64,000 nucleotides of DNA from Streptomyces griseorubiginosus (GTDB lineage: Bacteria > Actinomycetota > Actinomycetes > Streptomycetales > Streptomycetaceae): assembly GCF_001514195.1 (NCBI RefSeq), contig NZ_KQ948740.1:310001-374000 (forward strand), given 5' to 3'. The notes under the pieces were generated by a model, which worked only from the letters and a program-made list of their open reading frames with translations, did no database searches and had not been told where the DNA came from. Each line of letters begins with the position of its first letter. Positions within the stretch are counted from its first letter, which is position 1. Below are positions 58,475 through 64,000 of the stretch, piece by piece. The position numbers were made by a program, and so were the translations under genes.

Positions 58475-60703
58475 CTACGCCCGCTGCTGTCTGAGGGCCG
58501 CCACTCTCCGGTAGAGCTCCACCGCCTCCGCGCCCCGGCCGAGCTGTTCCAGGCAGTGGGCCTCGTCGTTGCGGCTGGCGAGGGTGTCGGGGTGGTCGGC
58601 GCCGAGGACGTGCTCACGGGCGGCGGCCACTCTGCGGTACTCGGTGAGGGCGTCCGCCCAGCGGCCGAGCCAGCCGAGCCCCACGGCCACCTCACGACGG
58701 CTGACCAGGGTGTCCGGGTGGTCGGGTCCGAGGACGCGTTCCCGGATCGCGCACACGTCACGGGACTCGGCGAGCGCCTCCTCCCAGCGGCCGAGGCGGC
58801 CGAGGTTGACTCCGAGGCCGTGCCGGGCGCGCAGGGTCTCGGGGTGGGCGGGGCCGTGGATGCGGGTGCGGTCCTCGATCAGGTCGCGGTAGAGCTGGAG
58901 GGCGTCCGCGCTGCGGCCGAGGCGGCCCAGGCTGATGCCGACCTCGTAACGGGCGGCCAGGGTGTCCGGATGATCGGGGCCGAGGGCCTGGGCACGCGCC
59001 TCCGCCACCTCGTGGTAGGTCCGCAGGGCTTCCTCCCAGCGACCCAACTGGCCGAGCGCATAAGCGACTTCGTACCGGGTGACCAGGGTGTCGGGGTGGT
59101 GGGGACCGAGCACCCGGGTGCGGGCCGCGGCCACCTCGCAGGCCATCCGGTACGAGTCCTCCAGGCGCCCGAGCCTGCTGAGGTTGAAGGCGAGGTTGTG
59201 ACGGCAGCGGAGCGTGTCGGGGTGGTCGGGCCCCATCTGCCGTTCCCTGGCCTCGAGAACCGAGTTGTAGACCTGGTGGGCGTCGAAGTGCCGGCCCAGC
59301 CGGCCGAGGACGTACGCCATCTCCTGGCGGGCGGCGAGGGTGTCGGGGTGGTCGGCGCCCAGGATGCGGGTCCTGGCCGCGGCCACGTGCTTGTACTCGC
59401 GCAGGGCGTCGGCGGCGCGGCCGGTGCGGCTGAGGGTGAAGGCGACCTCGTAGCGGCTGGCGAGGGTGTCGGGGTGGTCGGGGCCCAGCAGGTGCTCGCG
59501 CTCCGCGGCGACCGCGCGGTGCACCTCGCCGGCCTCCGCCCAGCGGCCGAGACGCCCCAGGCTGAGTCCCGCGTTGTGCCGTCCGGCCAGCGCGGTGATC
59601 GTCTGCGGGGACGGCAGCGGCGGTTCCGCGGGCACGGGGGTCTCGGTGCGGCCGGTGGCGGGGCGGGCGATCCACTCGCCGGTCAGGCCCGCCGCGGGGT
59701 CCGGGGGCGTGGTGGCGAGGCCGACGCCGGTGGCCTTGTGGCCGGTGGTCATGCCGCGGGTCCAGGAAGGCAGCCGGGTCTCGCGGGGGCGTTCGGGTCG
59801 GGGCGCCGGGAATTCGGGCTGCGGGGTCACCACGGTCGGCACGTACGCCGGTGTCGTACGGCCGAGTGTGATCCGGCGCCCCACCTCGCGGGCGTCGTGG
59901 GGGCGTTGCTCGGGGCGCTTGGCCAGCAGGTCGAGGATGACCTTGTCGAGGTACTCGGGGAGTTCGGCGCGGTGACTGCGCGGAGGGGTGGGCGCGGTGT
60001 CGCGGTGACCGACGAGGATCGCCCAGGCGTCGCCCAGGTCGAACGGGGGCGCCCCGGTGGCGATCTCGTACAGCACGCACCCGAGGGAGTACAGGTCGCT
60101 GCGCTGGTCGACCTCTGTGCCCCCGATCTGCTCGGGGGACATGTAGTGCGGGGTGCCCATCGCGATGCCGGTGCCGGTGAGCCGGGAGGTGAAGCCGATG
60201 TCGTGGCCGAGGCGGGCGATGCCGAAGTCGCAGATCTTCACGGTGCCGTCGGTGAGCCGGACGATGTTCGCGGGCTTGAGGTCCCGGTGCACGACACCCT
60301 GCCGGTGGGTGTAGGCGAGGGCGGCGGCGACCTGGTCGGCGATCTCGACGACGTCGGCGACGGGCAGCGGATGCTGTTCGTTGTCCTCCAGGAGCTGGCT
60401 GAGGTTGCGGCCCTCCAGGAGCTCCATCACCAGGTAGAGCACCCCGTCGGACTCGCCGAAGTCATGGACGACGGTCACCCCGCGGTGGCTGAGGGCCGCC
60501 GCCACGCGTGCCTCGCGGCGGAACCGCTCCCTGAGGACCCGGGTGAAGTTCTGGTCGTGCTGCCCGCCCAGCGGCTTGAGGCACTTCACGGCGACGTGCC
60601 GGCCCAGCGACTCGTCGCGGGCCCGCCACACCTCGCCCATGCCGCCGCGCCCGATCAGATCGAGCAGCCGGTACCGCCCCTGGATGAGCCTGCTGTCCCC
60701 CAT
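58475..60703 (-). CDS. Ser/Thr protein kinase with eight C-terminal TPR repeats
   Basis: The 742-residue protein has an N-terminal Hanks-type kinase: 'LIGRGGMGEVWRARD' (ATP loop, 17-31), K40 in 'VAVKCLKP', 'VVHRDLKPANIVRL' (catalytic loop), 'VKICDFGIARLG' (metal loop) and 'GTPHYMSPEQ' (activation segment), all intact. A Pro-rich linker (about 290-365) leads to eight kinesin-light-chain-type 42-residue TPR units, each marked by G-P/A-D-H-P-D-T-L. No transmembrane helix or PASTA domain is seen, so it is a soluble kinase that probably uses TPRs to hold partners. Transcription is codirectional with the upstream MpaB gene, 61 bases away. Confidence 0.95.
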   Translation of the reverse strand: MGDSRLIQGRYRLLDLIGRGGMGEVWRARDESLGRHVAVKCLKPLGGQHDQNFTRVLRERFRREARVAAALSHRGVTVVHDFGESDGVLYLVMELLEGRNLSQLLEDNEQHPLPVADVVEIADQVAAALAYTHRQGVVHRDLKPANIVRLTDGTVKICDFGIARLGHDIGFTSRLTGTGIAMGTPHYMSPEQIGGTEVDQRSDLYSLGCVLYEIATGAPPFDLGDAWAILVGHRDTAPTPPRSHRAELPEYLDKVILDLLAKRPEQRPHDAREVGRRITLGRTTPAYVPTVVTPQPEFPAPRPERPRETRLPSWTRGMTTGHKATGVGLATTPPDPAAGLTGEWIARPATGRTETPVPAEPPLPSPQTITALAGRHNAGLSLGRLGRWAEAGEVHRAVAAEREHLLGPDHPDTLASRYEVAFTLSRTGRAADALREYKHVAAARTRILGADHPDTLAARQEMAYVLGRLGRHFDAHQVYNSVLEARERQMGPDHPDTLRCRHNLAFNLSRLGRLEDSYRMACEVAAARTRVLGPHHPDTLVTRYEVAYALGQLGRWEEALRTYHEVAEARAQALGPDHPDTLAARYEVGISLGRLGRSADALQLYRDLIEDRTRIHGPAHPETLRARHGLGVNLGRLGRWEEALAESRDVCAIRERVLGPDHPDTLVSRREVAVGLGWLGRWADALTEYRRVAAAREHVLGADHPDTLASRNDEAHCLEQLGRGAEAVELYRRVAALRQQRA

Positions 60704-60764
60704 CTCCTGCGACCGCCCCCGTCGAACTCGCCCCGCCCTCCCCTGGCCCGTCCAGTATGGCGAC

Positions 60765-61610
60765 CTATCGTCCGAGTTTGTACGGGGCGGGCCGGGAGCC
60801 CGGGCCGAGCCGGGCCATGGCCCGCAGGATGTGCTGGGGCGGGAGTTGCCAGCGCACCCGTGCGGGCACGCAGCGCAGCAAGGTGCCGGTGGCGCGCAAC
60901 TGACGGGTGACGGTGGCCGGTTCGGGGGCCTTCCTGCCGTACAGCTCGTGGGCGTACGGCGGCAGGGCGGCGTACGCCAGGTGCGCCACGCGCCGCCACA
61001 GCAGCTCGCGCGCCGGCACGAGGAGGGGGTGCGTCGGCGGGCGGAGGAGGAAGTCGTCCACTTCGCGGGCCTCGGGCGTGACGGCGAGTTCGGGCAGCAC
61101 CTTCTCGAAGTAGGCGGCCATCTCGGCCTGGTTCGCGGGTACGGCGTCGGGGTCCAGGCCCACCAGGCGGGCGCTGACCCGGTGTTCGCCGATGTAGGTG
61201 TCGGCCTGCTCGTCGGTGAGGCGGAAGCCGGAGCGCCGGGCGACCTGGAGGTAGGAGTCGATCTCGGCGCAGTGCACCCACAGCAGGAGGTCGGGTTCGT
61301 CGACGCCGTAGCGTTCGCCGGTGTCGGGATCGGTCGCCCCGAGCATGCTGTGGATCTTCCGGACCCGGGCGCCGGCCTTCTCGGCGGCCTCGGTGGTGCC
61401 GTAGGTCGTGGTGCCCACGAAACCGGCGGTGCGCATCAGCCGGCCCCAGGCCTCGCTCCGGAAGTCGGAGTTCTGCGTGACACCGCGCACCGCGCGCGGG
61501 TGCAGTGCCTGGAGGTAGAGCGCGCGGACGCCGGCGACCCACATCATCGGGTCGCCGTGCATCTGCCAGGTCACGGACCTCGGACCGAACAATCCCGGAT
61601 CACCCGTCAT
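60765..61610 (-). CDS. MpaB/DUF2236-family oxygenase
   Basis: The 281-residue helical protein has the DUF2236 hallmarks 'SVTWQMHGDPMMWVAGVRAL', 'QALHPRAVRGVTQNSDF', 'RLMRTAGFVGTTTYGT', 'LLWVHCAEIDSYLQ' and 'PPYAHELYG'. The family includes haem-dependent latex-clearing proteins and MpaB, which oxidises a polyketide-terpenoid side chain. The conserved histidines (in 'LHPRAV' and 'WVHCAE') fit the haem contacts. It follows the acyl-CoA dehydrogenase gene by 9 bases, so a KstR-like promoter probably drives both. An oxygenase plus dehydrogenase pair suggests breakdown of an isoprenoid or sterol-like chain. Confidence 0.88.
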   Translation of the reverse strand: MTGDPGLFGPRSVTWQMHGDPMMWVAGVRALYLQALHPRAVRGVTQNSDFRSEAWGRLMRTAGFVGTTTYGTTEAAEKAGARVRKIHSMLGATDPDTGERYGVDEPDLLLWVHCAEIDSYLQVARRSGFRLTDEQADTYIGEHRVSARLVGLDPDAVPANQAEMAAYFEKVLPELAVTPEAREVDDFLLRPPTHPLLVPARELLWRRVAHLAYAALPPYAHELYGRKAPEPATVTRQLRATGTLLRCVPARVRWQLPPQHILRAMARLGPGSRPAPYKLGR

Positions 61611-61619
61611 GCCGGAAGG

Positions 61620-62798
61620 CTAACGCCGTACCCGGGGCATCCCCAGACCGATCCACGAGATGATCTCGCGCTGGATCTCGTTGTTGCCGCCACCGAAGGT
61701 GAAGATGACCGCCGAGCGGTAGCCGCGCTCCAGCTCGCCGTGCAGGACGTCGCCCACCGAGCCCTCCTTGAGGGCGCCCGCCGCCGCCACGATCTCCATG
61801 AGCCACGCGTAGGCGTCCCGGCGGGCCTCGGAGCCGTAGACCTTGACGGCGGAGGCGTCCTGCGGGGTGAGGGTGCCGTTCTGGACGGCGTTCACCATCC
61901 GCCAGTTGAGGAGCTTGAGCGCGTCGAGCCGGGTGTGGGTCTGGGCGAGGCGGCGGCGCACCCACGGCAGGTCGACGACCCGGCGGCCGTCGGCGAGCTT
62001 GGTCTCCATGGCCCAGCGCTGGACGTTCTGGAGGGCGCGGATCGCCATGGTGCCGTGGGCGGCGAGGGTGACCCGCTCGTGGTTGAGCTGGTTGGTGATC
62101 AGCCGCCAGCCCTGGTTCTCCTCACCGACCCGGTGCGAGACGGGGACCCGGACGTTCTCGTAGTAGCTGGCCGTGGTGTCGTGCGAGGCGAGGGTGTTGA
62201 TGAGGGTGCAGGAGTAGCCGGGGTCGGTCGTCGGCATCAGGAGCATGGTGATGCCCTTGTGCGGCGGGGCGTCCGGATCGGTGCGGACGGCGAGCCACAC
62301 CCAGTCGGCGGTGTCGCCGTTGGTGGTCCAGATCTTGTGCCCGTTGACGACGTACTCGTCGCCGTCGCGTACGGCGCGCGTCTTCAGGGAGGCGAGGTCG
62401 GTGCCCGCGCCGGGCTCGCTGTAGCCGATGGCGAAGTCGATCTCGCCGGAGAGGATGCGCGGCAGGAACCAGGACTTCTGCTCCTCGGTGCCGTACTGCA
62501 TGATCGTCGGCCCGACGGTGTTGAGGGCCATCAGGGGCAGCGGTACGCCGGCCTGGGCGGCCTCGTCGAAGAAGATGAACTGTTCCATCGCGGTCAGGCC
62601 GCGGCCGCCGTACTCCTTGGGCCAGCCGACGCCGAGCCAGCCGTCGGTGCCGAGGCGGCGGATGGTGTCGCGGTAGAAGCGCTTCTGGGCTTCCCGGTCG
62701 GTGAAGCGGGCGTGCGCGTTGTCCGGGACCAGGTCGGCGAAGTAGGCGCGCAGTTCGGTGCGCAGCCGCTGCTGCTCGGGCGTGTGGTCGAGATGCAC
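61620..62798 (-). CDS. Acyl-CoA dehydrogenase (FadE26/ChsE4-like)
   Basis: The 392-residue flavoprotein has 'GWLGVGWPKEYGGRGLTAME', 'FAIGYSEPGAGTDLASLKT', 'GHKIWTTNGDTADWVWLAVR', 'GEENQGWRLITNQLNHERVT' and the C-terminal 'FTFGGGNNEIQREIISWIGL'. This matches my memory of mycobacterial FadE26, one subunit of an alpha2beta2 enzyme that dehydrogenates sterol side-chain CoA esters; no partner FadE gene is present in the window. GGAGG precedes GTG 62798. A TAGAACGTGTTCCA box, the KstR consensus, is centred about 50 bases upstream. Confidence 0.92.
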   Translation of the reverse strand: MHLDHTPEQQRLRTELRAYFADLVPDNAHARFTDREAQKRFYRDTIRRLGTDGWLGVGWPKEYGGRGLTAMEQFIFFDEAAQAGVPLPLMALNTVGPTIMQYGTEEQKSWFLPRILSGEIDFAIGYSEPGAGTDLASLKTRAVRDGDEYVVNGHKIWTTNGDTADWVWLAVRTDPDAPPHKGITMLLMPTTDPGYSCTLINTLASHDTTASYYENVRVPVSHRVGEENQGWRLITNQLNHERVTLAAHGTMAIRALQNVQRWAMETKLADGRRVVDLPWVRRRLAQTHTRLDALKLLNWRMVNAVQNGTLTPQDASAVKVYGSEARRDAYAWLMEIVAAAGALKEGSVGDVLHGELERGYRSAVIFTFGGGNNEIQREIISWIGLGMPRVRR

Positions 62799-62840
62799 GG
62801 CGCCTCCAGGCTCCCAGGCCGGTCCTGACGGCGCACACGG

Positions 62841-62854
62841 TAGAACGTGTTCCA
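62841..62854. promoter_or_regulatory. KstR-type operator upstream of the acyl-CoA dehydrogenase
   Basis: TAGAACGTGTTCCA fits the KstR motif TNNAACNNGTTNNA at all eight fixed positions and is nearly palindromic. It ends 43 bases before the GTG start, a usual distance. KstR represses cholesterol side-chain genes in mycobacteria and rhodococci. No kstR gene is in the window. Confidence 0.6.
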
Positions 62855-62920
62855 GAAATTGGGAACGGTCAGGAGAGGGTCTCTCGGGGCGCGGGAGGTC
62901 CTGTGAACCGGACGTCCGCC

Positions 62921-63295
62921 TCAGTGCAGGGTCGCCATGAAGTCCGTGCACGCCTGGGCGCACTCGCGGCAGGCCTTGGCCGCCGCTTCCGCACCCGCGT
63001 GCCGGTCCATGACCTGTGCGCACTCCAGGCAGACCGAGCGGCACCATTCCAGCTGGACGCGGATGCCGGCCTCGTCGAGGTGGTTCTCCTCGGAGAGCAC
63101 ACGGCAGGTCGCGTCGCACACCTCGGCGCACATGATGCCCTTGCGCCGCAGTAGCTCCTGCTCCTCGGTGCCGTCAGGATCGACCATGCTCGCTCGCAGC
63201 GCGCAGGCGCGTGCGGTCTCGGTGCACGCCTGGGCGCACGCGAACCGGTCCTCCAGGAACCGGAAGAGCTCCTGCTGGGAAGTCGTAGTCGTCAC
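62921..63295 (-). CDS. Four-helix-bundle copper-binding protein (Csp-like)
   Basis: The 124-residue protein is rich in cysteine pairs of the C-x3-C and C-x2-C type along helices: 'FACAQACTETARACALRAS', 'MCAEVCDATCRVLSE', 'WCRSVCLECAQVMD' and 'KACRECAQACTDFM'. This is the pattern of the Csp copper-storage bundle (DUF326), in which cysteines line the inside of four helices and bind many Cu(I) ions. No signal peptide is seen, so it is a cytosolic type (like Csp3). It is separate from the ACAD gene by an 82-base... gap of 122 bases that holds the KstR-like box. Confidence 0.88.
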   Translation of the reverse strand: MTTTTSQQELFRFLEDRFACAQACTETARACALRASMVDPDGTEEQELLRRKGIMCAEVCDATCRVLSEENHLDEAGIRVQLEWCRSVCLECAQVMDRHAGAEAAAKACRECAQACTDFMATLH

Positions 63296-63317
63296 AAGGG
63301 GCGGGTAGCCGGGGTCT

Positions 63318-63414
63318 CGGCCGTCAAACCCGGGGTTCGGGAGGGGGCGCCGGCCGTCAGACCCGGAGTTCCGGGGGTTCGCCGGCCGTGAAACCCCGAG
63401 TTCCGGGGGTTCGC
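63318..63414. repeat. Three degenerate 32-33 bp tandem repeats
   Basis: CGGCCGT(C/G)A-type units start at 63318, 63351 and 63383 and continue into ACCCCGAGTTCCGGGGGTTC-like sequence. They lie between the Csp-like gene and the DUF6479 gene, which are divergent. Unit size resembles that of the repeat near 685 but the sequence differs. Confidence 0.65.
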
Positions 63415-63465
63415 GGCACTCCCGGGAGGTCGGTTCGCTCGCGGGTCCGGGGGTACTCGGGTGCC

Positions 63466-63840
63466 ATGAACCAAGCCCTGAACAGCGAATGGATGGACAT
63501 GGCGGCGGGCCGGGGCGGTCTCGCGGCCGGAGTGATCGCCGCGGGTGTGGTGGTCGTGGCCGTGCTGATCGGCGCCTTCTGGCTGGGCTCCCGGGTCAGG
63601 CGCCGTGAGTCGCCCCCGCCCACTCCCGAGGAGCAGCCGAAGCTGCCCGAGGGCGGGCCGGTCCGTGAGGTCAGGGAGCACCGGGAGCCCGACGAGGTGC
63701 CCCGGAGCGACACCCGGCTGACCCCGCACGACCTGCCCAACAGCGGCAACAGCCCGACCCGGACCGGTTCGGGCGAGCGGCCCCGCTGGAACGAGGGCAG
63801 CAGCGGATCCTTCGGCAGCGGCGGCCCCGGCGGCAGCTGA
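63466..63840 (+). CDS. DUF6479-type single-pass membrane protein
   Basis: The 124-residue protein has a short N-terminal region, one membrane helix (about 18-40: 'GGLAAGVIAAGVVVVAVLIG' then 'AFWLGSRVRRR'), and a charged, Pro/Gly-rich cytoplasmic tail with 'EEQPKLPEGGPVREVREHRE', 'TRLTPHDLPNSGNSPTR' and a Gly/Ser end. This arrangement matches the small Streptomyces DUF6479 family; function is unknown. TACTCG lies 6 bases before the ATG at 63466 without a ribosome site, so a leaderless message is possible. A longer frame from 63388 lies in repeats and is rejected. Confidence 0.72.
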   Translation: MNQALNSEWMDMAAGRGGLAAGVIAAGVVVVAVLIGAFWLGSRVRRRESPPPTPEEQPKLPEGGPVREVREHREPDEVPRSDTRLTPHDLPNSGNSPTRTGSGERPRWNEGSSGSFGSGGPGGS

Positions 63841-63854
63841 CTTCGCCTCACCCG

Positions 63855-63908
63855 CTGCTGGAGGCGGCAGCCCGCTCACTCACCGAGCCGGGCGGCCGCC
63901 TCCAGCAG
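63855..63908. terminator. Inverted repeat between convergent genes
   Basis: CTGCTGGAGGCGGC (63855-63868) pairs perfectly with GCCGCCTCCAGCAG (63895-63908) around a 26-base loop. The right arm is within the last codons of the glycosidase gene, so the hairpin can end transcription from the DUF6479 side and acts at the very end of the other gene. Confidence 0.6.
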
Positions 63909-64000
63909 CAGTGCGTGGACGAAGGCCTGCGGGAGGTTGCCGCGCAGCTGGCGCTGGGCGATGTCGAACTCCTCCGCGTACAGGCCGGACGCGCCGCAGG
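63876..64000 (-). CDS. Glycoside hydrolase family 15-type protein, C-terminus (partial)
   Basis: Forty residues are visible, reading 'GASGLYAEEFDIAQRQLRGN' then 'LPQAFVHALLLEAAARL' before the TGA at 63876-63878. The S-G-L-x-A/S-E-E-x-D ... G-N-F/L-P-Q-A-F-x-H segment is the C-terminal signature of bacterial GH15 (glucoamylase/trehalase-like) enzymes, in which the second glutamate is the catalytic base. The start and the rest of the catalytic barrel lie beyond the window's right edge. Confidence 0.8.
   Translation of the reverse strand, partial: CGASGLYAEEFDIAQRQLRGNLPQAFVHALLLEAAARLGE

Overview
The window is very GC-rich, has dense short-spaced genes, GGAGG-type ribosome sites, many GTG and some TTG starts, and carries Streptomyces-specific families (long chaplin, SsgA-like protein, NsdA-type regulator, DUF397, SPW and DUF6479 proteins). 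It is almost certainly a chromosomal segment of a Streptomyces species. I saw no rRNA, tRNA, transposase, integrase or CRISPR array. Two genes look broken by frameshifts (an MFS exporter near 14.95 kb and a LuxR-type ATPase regulator near 37.72 kb). These are either true pseudogenes or base-call errors.

Layout. 0-5.5 kb: end of a LysR regulator, a small conserved protein, a MarR/MMPL-exporter pair and a divergent NAD(P)-binding epimerase-like gene. 5.6-9.6 kb: a light/stress module made of DNA photolyase, a MerR-type regulator with a CarH/LitR-like cobalamin domain and an ECF sigma factor, followed by an SPW membrane protein. 9.6-16.1 kb: a phosphotransferase whose catalytic loop is tandemly triplicated, a secreted protein, two GNAT acetyltransferases, a MerR/MFS divergent pair with a perfect operator dyad, and a nucleoside deaminase.

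16.2-30.4 kb is a developmental and second-messenger region. It opens with one continuous reading frame joining membrane segments, PAS, GGDEF, EAL and a PLP-dependent alpha-oxoamine-synthase domain, followed 17 bases later by a small SAM methyltransferase; this is the best candidate for an undescribed system. Next come a long chaplin with a BldN-like promoter, a secreted tripeptidyl-aminopeptidase-like hydrolase, a baeRF protein, an SsgA-like protein with a perfect Crp-type site upstream, a PAS/PP2C phosphatase, an NsdA-like TPR regulator and a kinase-like phosphotransferase. 30.6-41.4 kb holds a secreted amidase, an HTH-STAND-WD40 giant regulator, conserved unknowns, the broken LAL regulator and a DUF397 protein.

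41.4-62.9 kb is rich in acyl-CoA metabolism: two lipid-transfer-type thiolases, a DUF35 protein, a crotonase, three acyl-CoA synthetases, a nitronate-monooxygenase-like flavoprotein, a FadE26-like acyl-CoA dehydrogenase and a MpaB/DUF2236 oxygenase. The gene order resembles the sterol side-chain locus of mycobacteria, and a KstR-consensus box precedes the dehydrogenase. Shared inverted repeats suggest TetR-type control of other promoters. Interspersed are a sulfatase/LTA-synthase-like membrane protein, alpha/beta hydrolase, penicillin acylase, phytoene-desaturase-like oxidase and a TPR-fused Ser/Thr kinase. The window ends with a four-helix copper-storage-like protein, a DUF6479 membrane protein and the tail of a GH15-type glycosidase.
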